A program made the position numbers and the translations under genes. Under the pieces are notes generated by a model that was not told the DNA's origin, did no database searches, and saw only the letters and a program-made list of their open reading frames with translations. This document shows, piece after piece, positions 45,151 through 52,900 of a stretch of DNA of 64,000 nucleotides (its first letter is position 1; each line of letters starts with the position of its first letter). The stretch covers positions 186,001 to 250,000 of the forward strand of contig JAICWS010000002.1 in assembly GCA_025934695.1 (NCBI GenBank). The letters are read 5' to 3'. The DNA comes from Alphaproteobacteria bacterium (GTDB lineage: Bacteria > Pseudomonadota > Alphaproteobacteria > Micavibrionales > UBA2020).

Positions 45151-46863
45151 CTAACGCGGGCCGCTGCTGTTGGTCCCGCGCCGGAAAGACATAAAGCGGC
45201 GCCGTACGGCCGGATTGGCGCCATATTCGCGGATAAAGAGGCGCTGATAACCGGCTTCCGCCGTCCCGCGCAACGGAATGTATTTGCCGGGCATCATGGA
45301 TTCCAGGATGACCTGGCACATGAATTCCTGGTCCGCGTAAGCCCGCGTCCCACGAAGGGTGAGCGGGCGCAGCTCCCCGTCATGCCGGCGCGCGATTTTT
45401 TCGATGTCGATCTGTCGCGGCTGTACGAGCCCCTGGTCGAGCAGCACCTTGCATAAGCCGGGCGCCGACTTGCCGATATAGCGGTTCGGGTCGACATTTG
45501 AAAAAACCGCGCCGCCATCGCGCAGGATTTGCAGCGCCGCGACGACGCCGTCGGGAACCGCGTCCTTCTTTACCTGCGCGGCGAGATAGTCCAGGATTTT
45601 TCGCGTCTCTTCAGGTCCCGCGCGCCAGGCGCCGTTTTTATGCGCCTCCAGCACTTCATGGAATTTCGCCGGCGACAGGAAATTTTCTATACCCTCTTTG
45701 TTGAGAAGTTTCACGGACGCGAGATGGTTGAAGCGCGCGCTTAAATTTTTCTCGTCCGCAGGCGCGGCCGCCGCCAGTTCGCGCAGCCGTCCGGCCGTGA
45801 AGGCCGTATCGGCAAAGAAGCCGAGGTCGAACAGCGCCTTGTCCATACGGGCGAGCCCTTCCGGCGTCTGTTTTGCGCGCGCCGCATGCAGGCGCATGAA
45901 CTGGCCGGCTTCCGCGTCCGACAGCCGTCTGTCCGCGTTGAAAAGCGCTCCCGCCGCCTCGCGCCATGCCGCGTGCTGGCGCTCCACGAAATCCTGGGGC
46001 AGTTCGATGTCACTGCCGCCGATGTCGACCTTGCGCTGGATGCAGGACCAGTTGCGCAGCAGGTTCATGCGGTTTTCGTATTGCGCGGCGCTTAAAATTC
46101 CCCGCGTGCCGAGTTCCTTGAGCAGTTGCGGGCTGTGCCAGACGGCGGTGCCCGAAAGGGTGATGGGCGCGACGGCGCGTCCCTGCGCCGCGAGATGGTC
46201 GATGAAAGCGAGCACGCGCGCCGTTTCCGCCGGACCCCGCGCGCTCATAATCTCGATGACCATGTCGAGCTTGAAAGGTTTCTCCTGACTTCCGTCCCCG
46301 AACGAGGCGCCACCCGCCTCCAGCAGCTTCTGCGCCAGGTCATGCTTGCCGCTGCCGATAAACACGCCGGCGCCCGTCAGCACCTGTCCTTCGAAATGTA
46401 CGCGCGCTTTGGCGGCCTCAGACAGCCCCAGGCGCTCCGCATGCTCGACAAGGCGCCGCGCCCAGTCCGTCACGGCGAAGGCGTCGACGGTTTTGAGTTC
46501 CGTCTCGTTGAACTGCGTGCGGATGCCCGCGCGCCGCAGCTCGGTTTCCGCGGCGCTCCAGGCCGCGGGCCCGCAGAGCAGGCGGGCGATTTTCGTTTCT
46601 TCCGCTGTCCAAGCCGCGCCGTGCGTGGCCAGCAGGCGGATCATCTCGCGGTTGCCGCGCCGGACGGCGTTGAGCAGATGATAGCCGTCGGGCGTGAACG
46701 CAACCTTGTCCCAGAAAGCCTGTTCGAAGACCTGGCGTGCGCCCGCCATGTCGTCGTGCAGCACCGCGTCGATCAGCGCGTCATGCAGCTGTCCCGGCGT
46801 CGCTGACGCGTTGGGGCGCGGCGGAGGCGGTGTCGGTCGGCGCTTGTGCAGCCACATCGGCAT
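45151..46863 (-). CDS. Large ankyrin-like helical protein, 570 residues
   Basis: After a Pro-rich N-terminus (MPMWLHKRRPTPPPPRP) come helical pairs with ankyrin-like features at the start (LHDALIDAVLHDDMAGARQV, YHLLNAVRRGNREMIRLLA, THGAAW). The central ~300 residues lose the consensus, with helical pairs (LAQKLLEAGGASFGDG, RVLAFIDHLAAQGRAV). The C-terminus is basic, PAVRRRFMSFRRGTNSSGPR. It resembles the 25807 protein in length and architecture, but I cannot align it closely. No export signal; function unknown. Confidence 0.8.
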   Translation of the reverse strand: MPMWLHKRRPTPPPPRPNASATPGQLHDALIDAVLHDDMAGARQVFEQAFWDKVAFTPDGYHLLNAVRRGNREMIRLLATHGAAWTAEETKIARLLCGPAAWSAAETELRRAGIRTQFNETELKTVDAFAVTDWARRLVEHAERLGLSEAAKARVHFEGQVLTGAGVFIGSGKHDLAQKLLEAGGASFGDGSQEKPFKLDMVIEIMSARGPAETARVLAFIDHLAAQGRAVAPITLSGTAVWHSPQLLKELGTRGILSAAQYENRMNLLRNWSCIQRKVDIGGSDIELPQDFVERQHAAWREAAGALFNADRRLSDAEAGQFMRLHAARAKQTPEGLARMDKALFDLGFFADTAFTAGRLRELAAAAPADEKNLSARFNHLASVKLLNKEGIENFLSPAKFHEVLEAHKNGAWRAGPEETRKILDYLAAQVKKDAVPDGVVAALQILRDGGAVFSNVDPNRYIGKSAPGLCKVLLDQGLVQPRQIDIEKIARRHDGELRPLTLRGTRAYADQEFMCQVILESMMPGKYIPLRGTAEAGYQRLFIREYGANPAVRRRFMSFRRGTNSSGPR

Positions 46864-46947
46864 CGGGATCTCGGAATGATTCTGGCGTTATTAGGGAAAT
46901 GACTATACGCGAGCGCGCAGGGGAGAGTCCAGCCTATACGGGCCCCG

Positions 46948-47685
46948 TCAGAACAGGCCCCATCTCTTCGGATGTTTTGTGGTTTTGAACTTGATGGGCC
47001 CGGAAACGGTGATGTCCCGCCCGGTATCCGTCTTGGGGGCGGTGATGGCTTCGATACGCTCTTGTTCCAGGCGGCGGGCTTCGTCCTCGGCTGCTTTTCT
47101 TTCCGCTTCCGCAGCCTCGCGTTTGGCGCGCGCCGCCGCTTCCGTCGCCTCGTCACGGCGTTGCGGCTCGTTCTCCAGCATCTCGATCACGTCTTTCCAT
47201 GCATGTCTGCGCGCGATGTCGAGCGCAGTCGAATGCCCCAGGTATTCCGCGTTTTCCTCCGAATGGATGGAGGTCTTGCAGCTCATATCCGCGCCGGCGT
47301 CCAGCATCAGGCGCATGATCCGCGCGCGGTCGTGAAGGGCGGCTTCATGCAGCGGCGTATGGCCGGTAAGGGTATCCGCCCGCGACAGATCCGCCGCATG
47401 CGCGATGAATAGCGCGGACATCGCGATGTCGTTTCTCCGCACCAGTTCCGTCATGAGCGGGTAAAGATACATCGTAAAGCCGTGTTCATAGGAGAGTTGC
47501 GCGTCGGGGCTCGCGCCGTTGTCCAGCAAAACGGCGGCGGTTTTGAGCCTGCGCTTCAGGGCGGCCTTGATGAGCGATTTATTCAGTTCCTGCGACGCGG
47601 GCTTCCCGCGCTTGAGCCGATACGACAGCAGGCCCGCCCTGATCGCGTCGTTCCAGGCATGCGCGAGGCGCCAGGGCGTCATCAT
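46948..47685 (-). CDS. Ankyrin-repeat protein with coiled coil and DITVSGPIKFK tail
   Basis: A 245-residue protein. Ankyrin units occupy ~35-175 (LIKAALKRRLKTAAVLLDNG, GHTPLHEAALHDRARIMRLM, HSTALDIARRHAWKDVIEML). A long charged Ala/Glu/Arg helix follows (AARAKREAAEAERKAAEDEA), then the tail GRDITVSGPIKFKTTKHPK and a short hydrophobic end. The tail matches those of 15707 and 34442. Its start lies within the stop of the upstream ankyrin gene (ATGA overlap), so the pair is coupled. Confidence 0.9.
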   Translation of the reverse strand: MMTPWRLAHAWNDAIRAGLLSYRLKRGKPASQELNKSLIKAALKRRLKTAAVLLDNGASPDAQLSYEHGFTMYLYPLMTELVRRNDIAMSALFIAHAADLSRADTLTGHTPLHEAALHDRARIMRLMLDAGADMSCKTSIHSEENAEYLGHSTALDIARRHAWKDVIEMLENEPQRRDEATEAAARAKREAAEAERKAAEDEARRLEQERIEAITAPKTDTGRDITVSGPIKFKTTKHPKRWGLF

Positions 47686-48251
47686 CGCGGGCAGCCCGTC
47701 TTCAGCTTCAAGGGCGCGGAGATTTTGATGGACTGGCCGGTCGCCACGGCAGGCGCGGGTTTGACGGACGCCGCGACGGCAGGGGGCGCGGCTTTTTTCA
47801 TCGCCTCCTCGAGCAGGTCCTCGACCTCCTTGTTACTGGCGTAAGCACGCGCGCAGTCGAGCGCGCTCATTTTGTTAAAGTCGCTCCGACATGCCGCGTC
47901 GGCGCCATAGGCGAGCAGAATCTTGACGGATTCCACATCGCCGGCCGAGGCCGCGCACATCAGCGCCGTCGATTTATCCGGCCCCTTGATGTTGACGTCG
48001 ACGCCGCGCTTGAGCATCTCTTCGATGGCGCGCGGCATGGTTTCATTGGCCGCCATGAGCAGCGGTATATCGGCTCCGTATTTGAGGTAGTTGGGATTCG
48101 CGCCGTGTTCGAGCGCGTAGAGGGCAAGGCGCTCCGATCCATGCTCGACGGCGTATTGCAGCCGCGCCTCCAGGATGCGCTTCCCGGGCCGGCGGCGGGC
48201 GTCCGCCAGCTTCCACAACATCAACCGGGTCATGTCTTTCGCAAGTTTCAT
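47682..48251 (-). CDS. Ankyrin-repeat protein with SIKISAPLKLK tail
   Basis: A 189-residue protein with about four repeats (ARLQYAVEHGSERLALYALE, DIPLLMAANETMPRAIEEML, STALMCAASAGDVESVKILL, MSALDCARAYASNKEVEDLL). An Ala/Pro linker (AAPPAVAASVKPAPAVATG) leads into the tail QSIKISAPLKLKTGCPR. It is the upstream member of a coupled ankyrin pair, overlapping the 46948 gene by 4 bases. Both members carry the same kind of tail, which suggests common handling of the products. Confidence 0.92.
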   Translation of the reverse strand: MKLAKDMTRLMLWKLADARRRPGKRILEARLQYAVEHGSERLALYALEHGANPNYLKYGADIPLLMAANETMPRAIEEMLKRGVDVNIKGPDKSTALMCAASAGDVESVKILLAYGADAACRSDFNKMSALDCARAYASNKEVEDLLEEAMKKAAPPAVAASVKPAPAVATGQSIKISAPLKLKTGCPR

Positions 48252-48358
48252 GCCGCTTCAGGCCTTCCTTATGAAGTCACAAGGAAGGCGAATCTAGCAT
48301 ATTCCATAACTAATTACAACAAATGGAGGGGATGGCCGCGCGGTCGCGTTTAACGCTC

Positions 48359-48706
48359 TCAGGCGAAGGCTTTCAGCGTCTCGCGCAGGCGCTCCGAGGT
48401 GGACTCGGCAAGGTCGATGCCGGCGCTGATGGCCTGCAGCTTGCGGTCCAGCTCGCCATCGTTCTGGGCGTCCTGGCCGGCGAGAATGACGGCGTTAAAC
48501 ATGAAGATCTCGGTCTGGTTCTCGATCTTCTTCAAAAGCTTTTGCCCCTGCTGCAGATCGGCGGCCGAGGGCTTCTGGCCCTGCGCCATGGACTCGTTCA
48601 ACTGGTTGATGAATTTTTCGGCGGCGGCAATTTGCTTGCGGGGCAGGATAGCGTTTTTTGCGAATTCGGCACGCAGTGTTGCTTTAGCAGCAGAGGTGTC
48701 GGTCAT
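48359..48706 (-). CDS. Unknown helical protein, 115 residues
   Basis: A soluble, all-helical protein beginning MTDTSAAKATLRAEFAKNA, with regular hydrophobic spacing (AAAEKFINQLNESMAQGQK, LQQGQKLLKKIENQTEI) that suggests a helical bundle or coiled coil. No tail, signal peptide or membrane segment. The ATG at 48706 has GAGGA 4 bases upstream, better than the frame from 48742. Not recognised. Confidence 0.75.
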   Translation of the reverse strand: MTDTSAAKATLRAEFAKNAILPRKQIAAAEKFINQLNESMAQGQKPSAADLQQGQKLLKKIENQTEIFMFNAVILAGQDAQNDGELDRKLQAISAGIDLAESTSERLRETLKAFA

Positions 48707-48848
48707 GAAATCCTCAAAAAAAGAATGTCTCGATAACTCCAAACTATCAGGAGTTCCTTAAGGGACTGTTAAAAAAGCCAGCAATTTGAGGGTTTTCAGA
48801 GGGTTTTTCTAAAACAGGCGTACAAGTAGCAATTTTCTTGCGCTGCTT

Positions 48849-49136
48849 TTAAGGCGCCGGCGGCTTTTGCGGCGGTGCCGCATGGTTTGTTTTGCCGCGG
48901 CGTTCGGCTTCCGCCTTTTCGGCTTCCATGCGCCGCACCCAGTCGCGGATGCGCATTTCAACCATCCATTCCGGACTGCCGTGCGGATAGTTGATCGGCT
49001 GGGCGCCCTTGATGCGTTTGATCTCCTCCTGCTGGCGGTCCGCATAGCGCTCTTTCAGCTCATGCAGGGGCCCGGCGTCCGGGTCCGGCGCGACGGAGCG
49101 GATAAAATCCTTCAGCAAGGGCGGCAGAGGGTTCAT
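48849..49136 (-). CDS. Small charged protein, 95 residues, PPQKPPAP end
   Basis: It begins MNPLPPLLKDFIRSVAPDPD and is mostly helical and charged (LHELKERYADRQQEEIKRI, WVRRMEAEKAEAERRG), closing with HAAPPQKPPAP. The last residues almost repeat the OsmC-like protein at 53663 (TPPQKPPTP), an unrelated fold. I used the ATG at 49136; the frame from 49181 starts with TTG. No ribosome binding site is clear. Function unknown. Confidence 0.68.
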   Translation of the reverse strand: MNPLPPLLKDFIRSVAPDPDAGPLHELKERYADRQQEEIKRIKGAQPINYPHGSPEWMVEMRIRDWVRRMEAEKAEAERRGKTNHAAPPQKPPAP

Positions 49137-49315
49137 GGAAGCAAGTATAGCGTGAAGCGGCTCCCGAGGGCCATCCGGCAAAGGGGCCTCTAACGGACAC
49201 TAAAAGCTGTTAAATTATTTAACGTAATATTGGGGGTTAGTAGATTGGCGAACCTTGGGTCCGACGTGCAAATTTTATGCGTGGCCTTGTGCCAATAATT
49301 TTTGCCTAAATTACT

Positions 49316-49831
49316 TTATGCGGTTTTGCGGATTGCGGGATTGAAGCCGTATTCGAAAGTAAAGGGCACCAGCTTATCCGATTTCTCCAGGTGAATATGC
49401 CATTTTCCGCCGCCGACGATGTTGTTCAGGCACACAAGATTCTCGACGTCGAACTGATAATCCTTGTGGTGGCCCTTCCAGTTAAGGATGGTTTTCAGCG
49501 CCCGAACTTTCGCCTTTGATTCCGTCGGCGCGACGACAAAGACGTTTTTGGCAGGTTCGCTGAATTGATCGGGGTCGTAGCCGCCCAGGTTGACGAACCA
49601 GAGTTTATCCTCGCCGGCAAAAGGCTCCTGGCGAAGCATGATGTTATGGCCGTCGGCGGATGTCAGCTCGCCCCAGCAGTCTAGGTGCAGGCTTTCCGGC
49701 GTTCCCCACCAGCTGTCGCGAATTTGGCCATAGCAATCCTCAATCGAGCGTCCGGCAATAATGCGGACATCGTGCAATTCGATCAGCGAGGTCGGCGTGC
49801 TTCCGCCAATGTAAAAAGCGAAGAGTTTCAT
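49316..49831 (-). CDS. DUF1543 domain-containing protein
   Basis: A 171-residue soluble protein that begins MKLFAFYIGGSTPTSLIELH, the recognisable start of DUF1543, followed by DVRIIAGRSIEDCYGQIRDSWWG and ADGHNIMLR. The family's function is unknown. It is the first gene of a lower-GC block of five small genes. A copy of the 12-bp motif lies 11 bases before the start (49843-49854). Confidence 0.82.
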   Translation of the reverse strand: MKLFAFYIGGSTPTSLIELHDVRIIAGRSIEDCYGQIRDSWWGTPESLHLDCWGELTSADGHNIMLRQEPFAGEDKLWFVNLGGYDPDQFSEPAKNVFVVAPTESKAKVRALKTILNWKGHHKDYQFDVENLVCLNNIVGGGKWHIHLEKSDKLVPFTFEYGFNPAIRKTA

Positions 49832-49842
49832 GGGTGCGCCCA

Positions 49843-49854
49843 GTGAGTGATAAT
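49843..49854 (-). promoter_or_regulatory. ATTATCAC motif copy 1
   Basis: Read on the reverse strand this is ATTATCACTCAC, matching the consensus ATTATCACACAT at 10 of 12 positions. It lies 11 bases before the DUF1543 start, in the gene's orientation. Confidence 0.5.
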
Positions 49855-49880
49855 ATATATCTTATAACAAATAGATGGTA

Positions 49881-50330
49881 TCATGGCCTTTGTGAAACAG
49901 TATAGACCTCGATGCCGAAACCGACGCCCAGCTCAGCTAATTTTGCCAGCGTCGCTGATTGAATTTCATCGCCAAAATATCCATCACCTAGAAACTGAAC
50001 CAGCACGCAGACACTACCATGCGTAGAGACAATGTTTTGAAGAAATGATTTGTGCGGCATCAGGCGGTCTACCAACTTTCCAATCGGTGATACGAACCAT
50101 TGGCTATCGACAGTATGGCGCTCGCTATAGCGCCAGCGGGTATCAGGATAGTTACCCTCGAGAGGCGTACCTTTCGGCGTATGACGCCGGTCCCCGACGT
50201 TCCAGGCTATGCGGGGCTTTAACCCTAGAGCCGCTGTAATTTCTTCGGACTTCATAAATGGATGTACTATAAACAGCTCAACATCGAACCGTCGTTCTTC
50301 ATCCCCGGTTATAGTTTCAATTTCCGACAT
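49881..50330 (-). CDS. DUF4279-like protein
   Basis: A 149-residue protein with FDVELFIVHPFMKSEEITAAL, LGLKPRIAWNVGDRRHTPKG, and WRYSERHTVDSQWF, which resembles DUF4279 proteins (small cytosolic proteins of unknown role). No signal peptide. A motif copy, ATTATCACACAT on the reverse strand (50399-50410), lies about 68 bases upstream. Its base composition is lower in GC than the surroundings. Confidence 0.75.
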   Translation of the reverse strand: MSEIETITGDEERRFDVELFIVHPFMKSEEITAALGLKPRIAWNVGDRRHTPKGTPLEGNYPDTRWRYSERHTVDSQWFVSPIGKLVDRLMPHKSFLQNIVSTHGSVCVLVQFLGDGYFGDEIQSATLAKLAELGVGFGIEVYTVSQRP

Positions 50331-50371
50331 GTCGTCAGCCTACCGCGCTGCATGCAGAAAAACACCCCCGA

Positions 50372-50400
50372 TTGTGGCGGGCCAGGTCCTTCGGTATAAT
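50372..50400 (+). promoter_or_regulatory. Putative promoter for the 50439 gene
   Basis: TATAAT at 50395-50400 is a perfect -10, 17 bases after TTGTGG (50372-50377), which matches three of six -35 positions. It overlaps the divergent motif copy 2. Confidence 0.5.
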
Positions 50401-50410
50401 GTGTGATAAT
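50399..50410 (-). promoter_or_regulatory. ATTATCAC motif copy 2
   Basis: Read on the reverse strand this is a perfect ATTATCACACAT. It lies upstream of the DUF4279-like gene in that gene's orientation, and overlaps the -10 of the divergent gene. Confidence 0.55.
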
Positions 50411-50438
50411 AAAATAGATTGTGGAAAACGGGCAGCGC

Positions 50439-50831
50439 GTGAAGATCAGCTGGAAAAGCCTGAAGTGGCGCGCGGCGACATATGCTTTGATTGCCAGCTC
50501 ACTACTAGTATTGCTAATGATCTGGCGAACGGAGCGGATTCAATCTCAGCTCGAACAGACGCGTCCGAACCCCAATATGAAGGCTCTATATAGCGAGCAA
50601 ATTACGCCCTATTTTCACTGGAATTGGTATATGCACCTTGTAGCGACACCGGGTGCGTACGTTAACCTTTTTTGGCAATGCAAAATTGTGGGTCGGCCCT
50701 GTGGCGCCGACTGGATTACACCAGCCAACATGCCGCTCATATACACTGCTAGTTTTATGTTTTGGACAGGAGTTTTTTATGCTGTATTTTTGGTTCTGAA
50801 CAAAACATGGCAATGGCCACGACCTCCGTAA
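50439..50831 (+). CDS. Small membrane protein, 130 residues
   Basis: It starts MKISWKSLKWRAATYALIAS, with a membrane helix at ~15-30 and a second hydrophobic segment near the end (PLIYTASFMFWTGVFYAVFLVL). The region between holds PYFHWNWYMHLVATPGAYVN and two Cys. The first residues match those of the next gene (MKINWKSRR). I used the GTG at 50439, in place of the GTG at 50421, because of that match. It ends QWPRPP. Composition is low in GC; family unknown. Confidence 0.65.
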   Translation: MKISWKSLKWRAATYALIASSLLVLLMIWRTERIQSQLEQTRPNPNMKALYSEQITPYFHWNWYMHLVATPGAYVNLFWQCKIVGRPCGADWITPANMPLIYTASFMFWTGVFYAVFLVLNKTWQWPRPP

Positions 50832-50858
50832 ATTAGCCATGATTTGTCGGAAGATTAA

Positions 50859-50870
50859 TTTATCACGCAT
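50859..50870 (+). promoter_or_regulatory. ATTATCAC motif copy 3
   Basis: TTTATCACGCAT matches the consensus at 10 of 12 positions and lies 22 bases before the ATG of the next gene, in its orientation. Confidence 0.45.
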
Positions 50871-50892
50871 TTAAACTAGGCCCCCGGCCCGC

Positions 50893-51252
50893 ATGAAAAT
50901 CAACTGGAAAAGCCGTAGGACCATTGGCACTTTGACTTTGGTAGCGCTGTGGGGATTGTGCTTGGCCCTCGGGGGCTACAATACTTGGCCGCGCTTTATA
51001 TTGCTGGTATTCGTTCTACCGCTACTGCTTCCAACTCTTATTTTGCTTCTGATGCCAGGTAAGAAGTCCCTCATCGGTGCCACCTGCTTGTTGCTGGCAT
51101 TTTGCGTCTGGGGCCATTACGACGCCGCAAAGGCGCACGGCGGGCCTGCCTGCCTGGCGTGCGGCATTCCCGACTTCGTGCTTATCTCTACCATTTTTGG
51201 ATTCTGCGCGAGTGCTGGTATCATGTTCTATAGAAACAAACTTCGGAATTAG
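50893..51252 (+). CDS. Small membrane protein, 119 residues
   Basis: It begins MKINWKSRRTIGTLTLVALW and has three or four hydrophobic segments (TLVALWGLCLALGG, FILLVFVLPLLLPTLILLL, GATCLLLAFCVWG, FVLISTIFGFCASAGIMF), with a CLACG motif near 85-89. The N-terminus is shared with the preceding gene, so both may derive from one ancestral cassette or share a targeting start. Family unknown. Composition is low in GC. Confidence 0.7.
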   Translation: MKINWKSRRTIGTLTLVALWGLCLALGGYNTWPRFILLVFVLPLLLPTLILLLMPGKKSLIGATCLLLAFCVWGHYDAAKAHGGPACLACGIPDFVLISTIFGFCASAGIMFYRNKLRN

Positions 51253-51263
51253 TCGTAAAAATC

Positions 51264-51275
51264 ATTATCACACAT
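51264..51275 (+). promoter_or_regulatory. ATTATCAC motif copy 4
   Basis: A perfect ATTATCACACAT, 16 bases before the ATG of the 51292 gene, in its orientation, just after the stop of the previous gene. Confidence 0.55.
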
Positions 51276-51291
51276 CGAGCGGCACGCCTAC

Positions 51292-51666
51292 ATGGACACT
51301 GTGTCAATATTTGCCAAGGAAGAAATATCCCTTGAGGCCATCCGGGCGCAGCTGGCGAGCTCAAAGTTGTTACCCAGGACTGTGCGGGTCTATGACCAGA
51401 AAGAGCCTGTAGTCGTCGAAGAGGGAAATAGTCGCGTATATATCAATCACGCGCGCCCGAATGAGAATCCAAAAGAAAAAATTTTGACGGAGCTGTACCT
51501 GGATTATTCTTCTCTGGCTTTGGTCAAAACGGTTATTGTGATCATCGCCGATAATCCGGAATTAACCGTCGAGAATGAATACGGCACCTCTCTGCCTGGC
51601 GATAAATTCGTAGCTTGGATTAAGTCTGAGCCAAACCTAATCTGGCGGGGCCATCATTCGTCATAA
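51292..51666 (+). CDS. Unknown protein, 124 residues
   Basis: A soluble protein, MDTVSIFAKEEISLEAIRAQ, with alternating strands and helices (LPRTVRVYDQKEPVVVEEG, ALVKTVIVIIADNPELTVE) suggesting a small alpha/beta fold. No membrane segment or signal. It ends WIKSEPNLIWRGHHSS. GC is near 42-48% over the lines counted. A perfect motif copy precedes it and another follows it. Not recognised; the setting suggests a transferred gene. Confidence 0.7.
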   Translation: MDTVSIFAKEEISLEAIRAQLASSKLLPRTVRVYDQKEPVVVEEGNSRVYINHARPNENPKEKILTELYLDYSSLALVKTVIVIIADNPELTVENEYGTSLPGDKFVAWIKSEPNLIWRGHHSS

Positions 51667-51671
51667 CGGAT

Positions 51672-51683
51672 ATTATCACACAT
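51672..51683 (+). promoter_or_regulatory. ATTATCAC motif copy 5, with no gene behind it
   Basis: A perfect ATTATCACACAT directly after the 51292 gene. The ~130 bases that follow hold no convincing gene before the convergent 51817 gene, so this copy marks a boundary or a lost gene. Confidence 0.5.
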
Positions 51684-51816
51684 CCGACGCGGCGACTCTG
51701 CGCTTTAGCTTGGCCAAAACCTTGACGCGGGTGGCGGGTTCTCGACGATGCGCACCCTCACCCGCACCGGCATCGCCGGTTACCGTGCCAAAGCCGCTCC
51801 GGCTTTTGCGCAATCC

Positions 51817-52734
51817 TTAATTAAAGCGATTGTTGTTGCTGCGCTTGCGGGCCTGGCGCTCTTCGGCGGCGCGCTTGCGCTCGGCCGAAAGCTCGCTGCT
51901 GTTATTGTTCACCGGCTCGGCCGAGTTTGAGCTGGTATTGAATTCGAAGGACGCGGCTTTCGCTTTCGGCGTGAACACCTGGCCGCGGTCGATGGGCTGG
52001 CCGTTCGGCTGCGGCTTCTTGAATACCGGGCGGTCGGGGTTGCGCGCATAGGCGGTCTTGTTGCACCAGGCCATCGCCGCGATGCCGACCGGAATGGCCG
52101 CGACCGCAAGGCCCGTCACTGTCGCGACGGCGGCGGCAGCCGACAGGCCGACAACCGCGCCCGCGTGGGCGATGCCGCCCAGGATGCCGGTCGCGGTGGC
52201 GCCGGTCGAAAACGCGGGAACGCCCGCATAGCTCAGGCCCGCGCCGATGCCGACGGCGGCGCCCGCGGCAGCGAGACCGCCGCCGATCCACTTGCCGGCC
52301 TTCACGACCGACAGCGGGATGCTGGAACCGAAGTTCGCGATTTTATCTTTCACCGATTTCAGGCCGCGCTGGAGGAAGTTGCCGTCCGCTTTCCGGTGCA
52401 GCCACTGATTTTCCTTCTCGCGCACATAACCGTAGACGAAGCTGCTGTTCTTCAGCATGCGCATCTTCTGGAAGCCCTGCCAGCCGAAGTTAATGGCGAC
52501 CGAAAAACCCACGAGCGAAACCAGCAGGGGCACGAGCGGCAGCGCGGCGATCATGCTGACACTCAAGACGCCCTGGGTAACGGCGGCGGCGCCGACGAAA
52601 ATGCCGACGTCCTTGCCCGCCTTCTTCGCATCCTTCTGGGTCGAATATTCGAAGGGCGTGCGCAGCATGGCCTTGGTGTTCTGCCAGAAGTACCAGAGCT
52701 TGCCGGGAGATTTGCCGTCGTATTGGATCGCCAT
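51817..52734 (-). CDS. Gly/Ala-rich membrane protein, 305 residues
   Basis: It starts MAIQYDGKSPGKLWYFWQNT. One hydrophobic region (~42-80, AAAVTQGVLSVSMIAALPLVP) is followed by a soluble stretch and a longer Gly/Ala-rich one (~155-240; GGGLAAAGAAVGIGAGLSYAG, TATGILGGIAHAGAVVG), which can form several membrane passes with a glycine-zipper pattern. The C-terminus is polar and basic and ends ARKRSNNNRFN. The ATG at 52734 has GAGG 9 bases upstream; the 347-residue frame is not supported. It resembles the 20623, 54147 and 54995 proteins in layout only. Confidence 0.82.
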   Translation of the reverse strand: MAIQYDGKSPGKLWYFWQNTKAMLRTPFEYSTQKDAKKAGKDVGIFVGAAAVTQGVLSVSMIAALPLVPLLVSLVGFSVAINFGWQGFQKMRMLKNSSFVYGYVREKENQWLHRKADGNFLQRGLKSVKDKIANFGSSIPLSVVKAGKWIGGGLAAAGAAVGIGAGLSYAGVPAFSTGATATGILGGIAHAGAVVGLSAAAAVATVTGLAVAAIPVGIAAMAWCNKTAYARNPDRPVFKKPQPNGQPIDRGQVFTPKAKAASFEFNTSSNSAEPVNNNSSELSAERKRAAEERQARKRSNNNRFN

Positions 52735-52900
52735 GATCTTGTGCCTCGCTGAATGTGACCTAAAGCTATGAACGCTTGAAACGCGGGTCAGTATATTGCC
52801 ATAAGATGAATTGTCAAACGCCTTTTGGCGGCTTTGGGACGCCCTTTGGCGCGATTTCACCCCTTATGTAAATCAAGGGGCACTTTGTCCTGAAAAAAGC

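Noticed and set aside
51748-51930. 60-codon hydrophobic frame on the + strand
   Set aside because: It overlaps the 3' end of the 51817 gene, has no ribosome binding site and reads as a shadow; a decayed gene cannot be excluded.
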